A stretch of DNA of 18,215 nucleotides from Clostridia bacterium. GTDB lineage: Bacteria; Bacillota; Clostridia; Christensenellales; CAG-314. The notes below the pieces were generated by a model that saw only the letters and a list, made by a program, of their open reading frames with translations, was not told the origin of the DNA and searched no databases. The position numbers and the translations under genes are program-made. This document shows, in pieces, positions 1 through 6,043 of this stretch (position 1 is its first letter; each line of letters begins with the position of its first letter). The stretch spans positions 1-18,215 of the forward strand of contig JAFQWS010000097.1 in assembly GCA_017407305.1 (NCBI GenBank), written 5' to 3'.

Positions 1-4
1 TCGC

Positions 5-144
5 AGTGAAGTTAAGTTTGCCCACTTTGCCAAAGGCAAAACTTCACTATCCGCAGGATAACTTCACTTACGAAGTAAACTTCACTTGCCCGTAAGGGCA
101 AACTTAGTTAGCGTGATACTCCGTTAAGAGTATCACGCTAAGTT
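5..144. repeat. Heptamer/variable-palindrome repeat cluster
   Basis: A heptamer ACTTCAC occurs at 41-47, 61-67 and 79-85, with its complement GTGAAGT at 6-12. Between the copies sit short perfect inverted repeats that all differ: TTTGCC-AAA-GGCAAA (26-40), TATCC-GCA-GGATA (48-60), TTAC-GAA-GTAA (68-78), TTGCCC-GTAA-GGGCAA (86-101), and a 14-bp stem at 108-121/128-141 with arm TTAGCGTGATACTC. The unit is therefore a constant heptamer plus an interchangeable hairpin. No reading frame crosses it. The array may continue to the left of the window. Its function is unknown to me; it is not CRISPR-like, since the spacers are palindromic and only 11-16 nt long. Confidence 0.8.
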
Positions 145-178
145 CAAGTGCTTTTTTTTGTTATAAAAATATGTAAAA

Positions 179-206
179 AAAAGACCGACACTAATGTCGG
201 TCTTTT
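179..206 (-). terminator. Intrinsic terminator, probably of the trmN6-rsmI unit
   Basis: The 12-bp inverted repeat AAAAGACCGACA / TGTCGGTCTTTT has a 4-nt loop. On the minus strand the stem is followed by a long T run, so it should stop transcripts coming from rsmI. It lies about 155 bp beyond the rsmI stop codon. The plus strand also has a short T run, so it could work in both directions. Between 207 and 361 I see no gene; a small dyad CAAGC/GCTTG lies at 286-301. Confidence 0.8.
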
Positions 207-361
207 AGTTAACACTTTTTCTTGGGGCAAAATTTTTGGAGAGAGAATAGAATTTTTTAAATAATTTGATCAGAATTATTTCCCGCAAGCCTTTGTGCTT
301 GAGTTAAGTTTACTATTGCATAAACTATAAGTCAAGCATTTGCGTCATATAATTGACAAAA

Positions 362-1141
362 TTAGACACATTGTCTATAAATTTCATTTTTGGAAACACC
401 TCTGTCTTTTGCAGTTTGCTTGATGGCTTCGTTTTTGCTCATACCCAAGTCAACGTAGTGAGCAACGTGTTGCAAAACGGAAAGTTGGCACAAAGGATTG
501 AAATCTGTTTTGTCAATGAGCAATACAAATTCCCCTTTGTCGTCAAGAACAGGGTTGGACAAGGAAAAGTGCACCACCTTTTCGTGCATTTTGGTCAATT
601 CCTTTACCAAACACGCCTTTCTTTCGCCAAGTTTTTGATACAAATATTCCAAGTCACTTTTCAAATTGTGCACCGATACGTAAAATGCCAAGCAACCTTT
701 TGAGTTGACGCTGTCCAACAATTTGTCTTTGTCACCGTTTTTTTCCGGCAAAAAGCCACAAAACGTCAAAGGGGGACAAAAACCAGACAAAACAAAAGCC
801 GACACAAAAGCACAACCACTGCCAACAACGGTGTATTCAATGCCTTGTTGTTGCAATTCCAAAATCAAAGATGCGCCCGGATCGCAAATGCAAGGCGTTC
901 CCGCATCGGAAACAATTGCAACGTCCCCTTCGCGTGCTTTTTGCAAGACAAAATTTTGTTGTTGCTTTTCGTTGAACTTGTGAAAACTGTACAAAGGCTT
1001 TTTCACGTCGTAGTGATTCAACAAAATTTGTGAGTGTCTTGTGTCTTCACAAAAAATGCAATCTACTTGTTGCAACACTTTGTGAGCACGATAAGTCAAT
1101 TCGTCCAAATTGCCAATGGGCGTTGTTACAAAATATACCAT
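362..1141 (-). CDS. rsmI: 16S rRNA (cytidine1402-2'-O)-methyltransferase RsmI
   Basis: RsmI transfers a methyl group from S-adenosylmethionine to the 2'-O of C1402 in the 16S rRNA decoding centre. The 259-residue product begins with the family signature ATPIGNLDDLT, here TTPIGNLDELT (residues 6-16). It then has EDTRHSQILLNHY and SDAGTPCICDPG, followed by a GFLPEK stretch. The C-terminal 25 residues (GMSKNEAIKQTAKDRGVSKNEIY) look like the usual small helical tail. The product is slightly shorter than the E. coli protein. One oddity is the conserved PGPSA loop, which reads VGSGCA here. AAGGAG stands 7 nt before the ATG. The gene follows trmN6 by 21 bp, as in the conserved Firmicutes yabB-yabC order. 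The family call is firm. Confidence 0.95.
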   Translation of the reverse strand: MVYFVTTPIGNLDELTYRAHKVLQQVDCIFCEDTRHSQILLNHYDVKKPLYSFHKFNEKQQQNFVLQKAREGDVAIVSDAGTPCICDPGASLILELQQQGIEYTVVGSGCAFVSAFVLSGFCPPLTFCGFLPEKNGDKDKLLDSVNSKGCLAFYVSVHNLKSDLEYLYQKLGERKACLVKELTKMHEKVVHFSLSNPVLDDKGEFVLLIDKTDFNPLCQLSVLQHVAHYVDLGMSKNEAIKQTAKDRGVSKNEIYRQCV

Positions 1142-1162
1142 AAATTACTCCTTGAAAAAAAA

Positions 1163-1894
1163 TTAGAGTTGTTGAGTTTCTATCAATTTTTTCATTTGGG
1201 CACTTTCTTTGCCACCCTCTCTTTCCACCAAGCAGGGTAAAAATTCAACGGGAAGCTTTGAGCCTTTGGTTGCCCACACAATGGCAAGTCGTGTCGGTTT
1301 TGACTGAGTTGCACAAATGGGCAAAACCTTTGTCACGCCCAAGCCAACTGCCTTAAAGGTTGCGATAAACTCGTCCAAACGTTCCCACGGATAACAACCA
1401 ACGTAACTGCCCTTGTCTTTGAGCAAAAGGCTGACCGCTTGCGCCAAAGAAGGCAACGTGAGCAAAATTTCTTCTTTGCAAATTTGCATTGATTGCTCTT
1501 TTTTGGGTGCGCCCACCTTTCTATACGGAGGGTTGCAAAAAACAACGTCAAAGGTGTTGGGGCAACGCTTGGCAAATTGAACAACGTCTTGACACACCAC
1601 GTCAATGACGTCGTCAAGGCCATTCATCTTGACGGAACGAAGGCACATATCAGATAAAGACGGTTGCACTTCCACAGCAACGATTTTCTTTGGAGAAAAC
1701 TTTTTGGTGGCAAGAATTGAAATGACTCCACTGCCTGTTCCCACTTCACACACGACTTTTTGAGCAACTGCCCCAAGGCAATTTGCCAAAATGACGGCAT
1801 CTGAAGTAAAACGGTACAAAGTTTTGCTTTGAATAATTTTCAAACCACCACAAAGTAAATCTTCAATTTTTTCGTTGGGTAAAAGTGTTGTCAT
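1163..1894 (-). CDS. tRNA1(Val) (adenine37-N6)-methyltransferase-like protein (TrmN6/YabB)
   Basis: This is a class I SAM-dependent methyltransferase of the TrmN6/YfiC family, which in E. coli makes m6A37 in tRNA-Val. It has 243 residues. The N-terminus reads LPNEKIEDLLCGGLKIIQ, typical of the family, followed by the SAM-binding motif CEVGTGSGVISI and the catalytic CNPPY motif. I chose the ATG at 1894; the same frame opens upstream with a TTG at 1930, but that adds 12 atypical residues and has no ribosome site. No Shine-Dalgarno precedes the ATG at 1894. Instead a promoter-like TTGAAA-17-TAAGAT ends 7 nt before it (see the promoter entry), suggesting a nearly leaderless mRNA. It precedes rsmI, as in Bacillus. 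The exact target base is inferred from the family only. Confidence 0.88.
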   Translation of the reverse strand: MTTLLPNEKIEDLLCGGLKIIQSKTLYRFTSDAVILANCLGAVAQKVVCEVGTGSGVISILATKKFSPKKIVAVEVQPSLSDMCLRSVKMNGLDDVIDVVCQDVVQFAKRCPNTFDVVFCNPPYRKVGAPKKEQSMQICKEEILLTLPSLAQAVSLLLKDKGSYVGCYPWERLDEFIATFKAVGLGVTKVLPICATQSKPTRLAIVWATKGSKLPVEFLPCLVEREGGKESAQMKKLIETQQL

Positions 1895-1901
1895 CTTTTT
1901 T

Positions 1902-1930
1902 ATCTTATCACAAATGAAATTGTTTTTCAA
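1902..1930 (-). promoter_or_regulatory. Candidate sigma-A promoter for trmN6-rsmI, abutting the ATG
   Basis: On the minus strand TTGAAA (1930-1925), a 17-nt spacer, and TAAGAT (1907-1902) preceded by TGA (extended -10). Only AAAAAAG separates the -10 from the ATG at 1894, so transcription should start at or next to the start codon. The terminator at 1944-1964 isolates this unit from the ferredoxin gene upstream, so a promoter is expected here. Confidence 0.55.
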
Positions 1931-1943
1931 CTGTAAAAAAATA

Positions 1944-1964
1944 GCCCACGTATAAAACGTGGGC
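1944..1964 (-). terminator. Intrinsic terminator of the ferredoxin gene
   Basis: GCCCACG / CGTGGGC form a 7-bp stem with a 7-nt loop. On the minus strand it is followed by TATTTTTTTAC. It begins 14 nt after the ferredoxin stop codon. Confidence 0.85.
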
Positions 1965-1978
1965 GAAAAAAATTTGTG

Positions 1979-2149
1979 TTATGCTTCTTCAATTGCACCG
2001 ACAGGGCATTGACCTGCACATGCACCGCAATCAATGCAAGTGTCTGCATCGATAACGTATTTGCCGTCGCCTTCGGAAATTGCACCGACAGGGCAAACAG
2101 CAGCACAACTACCACAAGAGATACATTCGTCGCTGATTTTGTGAGCCAT
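1979..2149 (-). CDS. 2[4Fe-4S] ferredoxin
   Basis: This is a 56-residue clostridial-type ferredoxin, a small soluble electron carrier. It has two cluster-binding repeats, CISCGSCAAVCP (residues 9-20) and CIDCGACAGQCP (38-49), each followed by VGAI; the two halves are internal duplicates. All eight ligand cysteines are present. AAAGGAG stands 8 nt before the ATG. The gene has its own strong promoter (2185-2213) and its own terminator (1944-1964), so it is a single-gene unit placed between ricT and trmN6 in an otherwise conserved housekeeping cluster. Possible partners are ferredoxin-dependent oxidoreductases encoded elsewhere, which this window does not show. RicT next door is reported to bind Fe-S clusters, but a link is only conjecture. 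Confidence 0.96.
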   Translation of the reverse strand: MAHKISDECISCGSCAAVCPVGAISEGDGKYVIDADTCIDCGACAGQCPVGAIEEA

Positions 2150-2163
2150 AATTTTTTCTCCTT

Positions 2164-2179
2164 TATCTTAATTAAGATA
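2164..2179. promoter_or_regulatory. 16-bp perfect palindrome at the ferredoxin transcription start
   Basis: TATCTTAATTAAGATA is a perfect palindrome lying just downstream of the -10 box and covering the expected start point of the ferredoxin mRNA. Position and symmetry suit a repressor operator, but it is AT-rich and no cognate regulator is visible here. Confidence 0.45.
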
Positions 2180-2184
2180 CTCGT

Positions 2185-2213
2185 ATTATAAAACAACAAA
2201 ATTGTTTTGTCTA
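2185..2213 (-). promoter_or_regulatory. Sigma-A promoter of the ferredoxin gene
   Basis: On the minus strand TAGACA (2213-2208), a 17-nt spacer, and a consensus TATAAT (2190-2185). The predicted leader is about 30 nt and contains the ribosome site AAAGGAG. Confidence 0.75.
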
Positions 2214-2226
2214 TCAAATTAGACCT

Positions 2227-3084
2227 TTATTCGACATCCATTTCGCCGTCGTCATCATCGTCTGTTGCGCTTTCGTCAATTTTAACGTCAAGTTGATCCA
2301 AGGTGTACGTTTTGATTTCCACTTCGTCATCAGTGGCAACCTTGACGGAAACGGTGCGTTTGAGAAGATCGCATGCTGTAACCAAACCTTTGCCATCGGG
2401 AGTTTGAATTTCGCTGTTTACCTTGGGCATAACTTTGAGTGTTTCCACGTAATAGTCGTTTTCATATTTCAAACAGCACATAAGTCTGCCACACAAACCG
2501 GAAATTTTGGTGGGGTTGAGGGACAAACCTTGGTTTTTTGCCATTTTGATGGAAACTCTTTCAAAATCTCCCATGTGGCTGTTGCAACAACAGGCTCTGC
2601 CACAAGGTCCAAGTCCACCTAAAAGTTTGCACTCGTCTCTTATGCCGATTTGTCTTAGGTCAATGCGAATTTTGAACACACTTGCCAAGTCTTTGACAAG
2701 TTCCCTGAAATCCACGCGACCTTCGGCTGTGAAATAGAAAACAATTTTTGAATTGTCAAAGGTGTAGTCGCAATCGACAATTTTCATTTCCAACTTTCTT
2801 TTGGCAATTTTTTCTTCGCAAAGTTTTATTGCTTGTTTTCTGCGCGACAAGTTGTCTTTGTAAATGCGTGTGTCGTCTTCCGTTGCCTTGCGAACGATGG
2901 TTTTGAGTTGTCCAACAATTTCCGATTGGTCAACGTCTTTGTTGGCAATGACCACCTTGCCATATTCTACGCCGTGGGTTGTTTCTACAATAACCCCTTC
3001 GCCTACGGCAAATTGCACGTCAGCAGGAGAAAAGTAGTACACTTTGCCCACTTCTTTAAACTGAACGCCTATTATATTTGGCAT
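2227..3084 (-). CDS. ricT: RicT/PSP1 domain protein (YaaT family)
   Basis: The 285-residue protein has the PSP1 C-terminal domain. In Bacillus subtilis RicT (YaaT) forms the Ric (Y) complex with RicA and RicF, which binds Fe-S clusters and directs RNase Y toward polycistronic mRNA maturation. Visible signatures are GLGPCGRACCCN, then SIKMAKNQGLSLNPTKISG and CGRLMCCLKYE, which carry the conserved cysteines. The C-terminus is a very acidic tail (DDDDDGEMDVE) that is probably disordered. GGAGGT lies 9 nt before the ATG, and the start overlaps the holB stop by 13 bp, so the genes are co-translated. The yabA gene that usually follows in Bacillus is absent; the ferredoxin gene takes that place. The RNA-maturation role is taken from the family. 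Confidence 0.93.
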   Translation of the reverse strand: MPNIIGVQFKEVGKVYYFSPADVQFAVGEGVIVETTHGVEYGKVVIANKDVDQSEIVGQLKTIVRKATEDDTRIYKDNLSRRKQAIKLCEEKIAKRKLEMKIVDCDYTFDNSKIVFYFTAEGRVDFRELVKDLASVFKIRIDLRQIGIRDECKLLGGLGPCGRACCCNSHMGDFERVSIKMAKNQGLSLNPTKISGLCGRLMCCLKYENDYYVETLKVMPKVNSEIQTPDGKGLVTACDLLKRTVSVKVATDDEVEIKTYTLDQLDVKIDESATDDDDDGEMDVE

Positions 3085-4067
3085 CTGAATTTTACCTCCA
3101 ATACGTCCGCCACCAAGTTGTCAATAACAACGGAAAAGTTGACGGAACTGTCTATATCTTTTTTTGCTTTTTCCACCAAGCCTGTTACTGCAAGAACGGC
3201 TTGTATTGAATATTGAGCACAAATGGAACAAACGTCTTCTTCCCAACTGCTCAATACAAATTTTTCTTGATGCAAACGGTAATGCAACGTTTGCATCAAA
3301 ACTGCTGTAATTATTTGAAAATATTTGTCAACGTCATCTTTGTGATTGTGCAAAAGTGCAACAAAAGGCAACGCGTTTTTGGTGGAAGTGGTTGTTTTGA
3401 GTGCTTGAACAACCTCCTCCAATGCCACCAAATAGGTTGTGTCGGCCACAACTTCTTCGGCTTTTGGCAAACTGCCATCACAAAGCAAGGTGGCAAGTTG
3501 GGCAACCTTTTGTGTGCAACCTTGTCTTGACAAATAGTTGACAATTTCTTCTTCTTTGGTCTTTTGGCAAGTCAACACTTGGCAACGGGAAATGATGGTG
3601 GGCAACAAACCTTGTGCATTTTCCACTGCAATAAAAATGTAAACGTTTTTGTGAGGTTCTTCCAACGTTTTGAGCAAGGCGTTTTGCCAGTTGGCAACGG
3701 CAACACCTTTCAAGCTGTTGCAAGCATTTATCAAAAAGACCTTTTTGTCCCCTTCTACAGGACGTTTTTCCTCTTCTTCCAACAAAAAACGAACGTCGGC
3801 AATTTCCATTTTGTCGGTGTTCTTTTCTTTTAATTTGTTGGGCAATCTAAAAACGTCAAGATGGTTGCCGGAAAAAACCTTTCGGCAAGTCAAACAATCG
3901 TTGCATCCAAAATTTTTGCACAAAACAACGTCGGCACACCACGTAAGTAGGTTGTCGGCAAGTTGTTTTTCACATTGCAAAACGTAACTGTTGACGTTTT
4001 TGCCTTCTTTGAAGGCTTTGGACAATGCTTTGACTATGTTGTTGTCTTTTAACAATGCAAAATCCAT
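3072..4067 (-). CDS. holB: DNA polymerase III subunit delta'
   Basis: This is a clamp-loader subunit (331 residues) that helps place the beta sliding clamp at primer termini. It has the four-cysteine zinc module of clamp loaders (C50, C55, C58, C61). It also has the AAA+ landmarks NALLKTLEEPHKNVYIFI and TIISRCQ (sensor 1 and SRC motif). No P-loop is present, as expected for delta', which does not hydrolyse ATP. The start codon overlaps the tmk stop by one base (TAATG), with no clear Shine-Dalgarno of its own, so translation is probably coupled to tmk. The C-terminal third is divergent, as is usual for this subunit. Confidence 0.92.
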   Translation of the reverse strand: MDFALLKDNNIVKALSKAFKEGKNVNSYVLQCEKQLADNLLTWCADVVLCKNFGCNDCLTCRKVFSGNHLDVFRLPNKLKEKNTDKMEIADVRFLLEEEEKRPVEGDKKVFLINACNSLKGVAVANWQNALLKTLEEPHKNVYIFIAVENAQGLLPTIISRCQVLTCQKTKEEEIVNYLSRQGCTQKVAQLATLLCDGSLPKAEEVVADTTYLVALEEVVQALKTTTSTKNALPFVALLHNHKDDVDKYFQIITAVLMQTLHYRLHQEKFVLSSWEEDVCSICAQYSIQAVLAVTGLVEKAKKDIDSSVNFSVVIDNLVADVLEVKFRCQI

Positions 4068-4690
4068 TAGATTACGTTTCTTATCGTCAATGCACGAATA
4101 ATTTTTTCTTGCGTTTGGGCAATGGTTCCGGAAGCATCAATTACGATAAATCTTTCGGGATAGGTCTTGATGAGTTTTTTGTAAGCATCATACAATGCTT
4201 CGTGGAAAGACATATCGGCTGTTTCCAAACGGTCGGCTTTGTCCACACCACCCTTGCGCAAAAATGCTTGTTTGGGAGGCAAATCCAAAAATACCGTGTA
4301 TTGAGGCATGCAGTTGCCCACGGCAAGTGCGTTGAGCGCCACAACCTTTTCCATGCCCAAACCACGGCCAACACCTTGGTAAACGTAAGAACTGTCCACA
4401 AAACGGTCGCAAATGACAACCTTGCCTTGTTCAAGTGCAGGCAATATGACTTCTTCCACGTGTTGTGCACGACTTGCTGCATACAAAAATGCCTCGCACA
4501 AATCGGTGATGGAATCGTTTTTTGCATCCAAAATGATGTTGCGAATTTTTTCTGAAACAGCACTGCCACCCGGTTCACGAGTGAAAATAACGTTGTTTAA
4601 ACTGTGTTTTTTGCAATAGTCTTTGAGCAAGTTTATTTGAAAACTTTTGCCAACGCCATCGCAACCTTCAAATGTAATAAAGTTTTTCAT
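4067..4690 (-). CDS. tmk: Thymidylate kinase
   Basis: Tmk phosphorylates dTMP to dTDP for DNA synthesis. The 207-residue protein has the P-loop FEGCDGVGKS (residues 7-16), TREPGG (37-42), the DRF motif (95-97) and the LID-region DRLE (153-156). Its length is normal. The start is fixed by the family, since the P-loop always begins 7-9 residues after Met. There is no Shine-Dalgarno: the 20 nt upstream contain only a consensus -10 box. A TTTACA-17-TATAAT promoter ends 9 nt before the ATG, so the mRNA should have a leader of only about 2-4 nt. It heads the tmk-holB-ricT operon, isolated by a terminator at 4740-4768. The yaaQ/yaaR genes found between tmk and holB in Bacillus are missing. Confidence 0.96.
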   Translation of the reverse strand: MKNFITFEGCDGVGKSFQINLLKDYCKKHSLNNVIFTREPGGSAVSEKIRNIILDAKNDSITDLCEAFLYAASRAQHVEEVILPALEQGKVVICDRFVDSSYVYQGVGRGLGMEKVVALNALAVGNCMPQYTVFLDLPPKQAFLRKGGVDKADRLETADMSFHEALYDAYKKLIKTYPERFIVIDASGTIAQTQEKIIRALTIRNVI

Positions 4691-4699
4691 AGTTATATA

Positions 4700-4728
4700 A
4701 TTATAACAAAGGTAGGTGGGTTTGTAAA
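4700..4728 (-). promoter_or_regulatory. Sigma-A promoter of tmk-holB-ricT, abutting the ATG
   Basis: On the minus strand TTTACA (4728-4723), exactly 17 nt, and consensus TATAAT (4705-4700). The ATG begins 9 nt after the -10, leaving room for only a very short leader. No AAGGAG-like site is present. Confidence 0.7.
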
Positions 4729-4739
4729 GACAATTTAAA

Positions 4740-4768
4740 AAAACCGTTTTAGATATTAAAACGGTTTT
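4740..4768 (-). terminator. Intrinsic terminator after the DUF421-DUF4363 pair
   Basis: A 12-bp perfect stem AAAACCGTTTTA / TAAAACGGTTTT with a 5-nt loop, followed by T residues on the minus strand. The stop codon of the upstream gene (4768-4770) touches the stem. T runs on both sides make it potentially bidirectional. Confidence 0.8.
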
Positions 4769-5148
4769 TATGCAATATTCCTCAACGTTGGCTTGGTCAT
4801 CTCTGGAATATATTCAAGTAAGTCTTTTGCCACGCACAATTGTGCTTCGGCATTTTTGAAATCTTTTTCCACGATGTAGCTGTAACACTCGCTAAACCTC
4901 AAATGCAATTCGTAGGTGTCAACGTGGGGCAACATCAGTTCGGTGGTCTTTTTGAGTTTGCTCCACTTTTGAAACACTTGTTGAAAGTCGCCCACCGTTG
5001 CACTTTCTTCTTGACACAACTCAATCATACGTTGGCAGTCGGCTTGCATTTGAGCGTATTTCTTTTGCAAGTAGAAAACTTCAAAAAGCCCTGCACCCCA
5101 AATCAAAACCAATACAATGCCAAGAATTAACCACGTTCTAGTGTTCAT
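4768..5148 (-). CDS. DUF4363-like membrane-anchored protein
   Basis: This 126-residue protein has one N-terminal membrane helix (about residues 6-26). A soluble helical domain rich in Gln, Glu, Lys and Tyr follows (for example QADCQRMIELCQEES and HLRFSECYSYIVEKDFKNAEAQL), probably a small helical bundle. Size, topology and its place directly after a DUF421 gene match the DUF4363 family as I remember it; the function is unknown. The start overlaps the DUF421 stop by 11 bp, and AAGGGGGT precedes the ATG by about 10 nt, so the two proteins are made together and may interact at the membrane. The family name rests on pattern and context rather than a scored match. Confidence 0.7.
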   Translation of the reverse strand: MNTRTWLILGIVLVLIWGAGLFEVFYLQKKYAQMQADCQRMIELCQEESATVGDFQQVFQKWSKLKKTTELMLPHVDTYELHLRFSECYSYIVEKDFKNAEAQLCVAKDLLEYIPEMTKPTLRNIA

Positions 5149-5824
5149 GAATCAATTTACCCCCTTGAATAGTTTTGCAAAACAATTCGCCACGCATAAA
5201 TTGAACGACAATGCGATTTTCTTGGTCAAGCGTCAACATTGCAACGTCTTTAATCCGATAGCCACATTTTCTGACAAAATCTTCAATGACCTTTTTGTCC
5301 ACTTTGTTGCGCTCAATATCTTCTTCGTCCCACTTGCCGTCCAAAATGATTGGAACAGGCAAGGTTTGTTGTCTTTGTTCAAAGTCCCTTTTGGGTACGA
5401 CCGTCAACTGACCGTTGGTTTCCATGACACCATACAAAATTTCTTCAAAAGAAAAGTGTCCCGTTGTGCGCAACGCTTGTAAAAGGTCGGCAACTTGCAT
5501 ATTCATTTGTTTCAATGCGTACAAGTTGATGCCCTTTTTGTCGTACACCACCACAGCCTTGCCAGAAATCAACTTTTGCACGTTGGAATTTTTGGAAAGG
5601 ATGAGGATAACTTGGTGAATAACCAGCATTGATAAAATTGCAACAATGCCATAAGACAAGGGGATATTTCTGTCCGACATGGGAATACACGCCAATTCGG
5701 ACAAAACCAAGGTTATCACAAGTTCAAAAGGCTCCATTTCGCCAAGTTGTCTTTTGCCCATCAGGCGCATGACGATAAGCAAGATGGTAAAAAGTATTAT
5801 TGCTCTAAAAAATATAATTAACAT
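5138..5824 (-). CDS. DUF421 (YetF-like) membrane protein
   Basis: The 228-residue protein has three predicted N-terminal membrane helices (LIIFFRAIILFTILLIVMRL, then a segment near FELVITLVLSELACIPMSD, then YGIVAILSMLVIHQVIL). A soluble beta-rich domain follows, with the conserved stretch GKAVVVYDKKG. The motif RLMGKRQLGEMEPFELVITLVLSE is typical of the DUF421/YetF family found in spore-forming Firmicutes. I placed the start at MLIIFF; the frame stays open for 142 codons upstream, but that part has no membrane-protein character and runs through the riboswitch region of the opposite strand. No clear Shine-Dalgarno precedes this ATG. Starts at 5863 and 5872 are possible alternatives. The molecular function is unknown. 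Confidence 0.85.
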   Translation of the reverse strand: MLIIFFRAIILFTILLIVMRLMGKRQLGEMEPFELVITLVLSELACIPMSDRNIPLSYGIVAILSMLVIHQVILILSKNSNVQKLISGKAVVVYDKKGINLYALKQMNMQVADLLQALRTTGHFSFEEILYGVMETNGQLTVVPKRDFEQRQQTLPVPIILDGKWDEEDIERNKVDKKVIEDFVRKCGYRIKDVAMLTLDQENRIVVQFMRGELFCKTIQGGKLIHEH

Positions 5825-5871
5825 ATCGCTTTTATTTTGTTTTATTGTGCTTTTGTTATACATACACCCCA

Positions 5872-5900
5872 TTGACAAAATTGAAAAAAAGTTACATAAT
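5872..5900 (+). promoter_or_regulatory. Sigma-A promoter of the folate transporter operon
   Basis: TTGACA (5872-5877), a 17-nt spacer, and CATAAT (5895-5900). The expected start near 5907 coincides with the first helix of the riboswitch. Confidence 0.75.
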
Positions 5901-5903
5901 AAA

Positions 5904-6003
5904 TTTGCAGAGTAGGCGACTTGCGTTCTTAGTGTCACAAGATGGGATGTTGCTTGTGAACAAAAGGATTTATTCCGCGATAAGGCGTCGCATCCGTTGC
6001 AAA
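5904..6003 (+). promoter_or_regulatory. Tetrahydrofolate (THF) riboswitch
   Basis: The sequence matches the folT-type THF riboswitch consensus: GAGTAGGCGACTTGCGT near the 5' end, then TAGTG, GGGATGTTG, and CGCGATAAGGCGTCGCATCCG. Pairings I can draw are P1 TTTGCA/TGCAAA (5904-5909 with 5998-6003), GCGAC/GTCGC (5916-5920 with 5987-5991), TTGCG/CGCGA (5921-5925 with 5976-5980) and TCACAAG/CTTGTGA (5935-5941 with 5953-5959). The diagnostic pseudoknot GGATG/CATCC (5945-5949 with 5991-5995) is also present. It lies directly upstream of an ECF S component, the classic context, which supports a folate substrate for that transporter. Confidence 0.92.
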
Positions 6004-6008
6004 CACGG

Positions 6009-6034
6009 ATTCTTTGTAATTTTTTACAAGGAGT
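6009..6034 (+). promoter_or_regulatory. Shine-Dalgarno-sequestering hairpin (expression platform)
   Basis: Bases 6009-6019 pair with 6024-6034 over 11 bp, including two G-T pairs, with a TTTT loop. The 3' arm contains AAGGAG, the ribosome site of the first S-component gene. It lies 6 nt after riboswitch helix P1, so ligand binding could control translation by letting this hairpin form. Confidence 0.6.
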
Positions 6035-6043
6035 TTTTGTATA

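Noticed and set aside
5..144. CRISPR-like array
   Set aside because: Repeats are only 7 nt, spacers are 11-16 nt and palindromic, and no cas genes are near.
1895..1930. TTG start for TrmN6
   Set aside because: No ribosome site; the added residues are atypical, and the TTG is part of a -35 box.
1927..2217. 96-codon minus-strand frame over the ferredoxin
   Set aside because: Wrong frame; the shorter frame at 1979-2149 encodes all eight ferredoxin cysteines.
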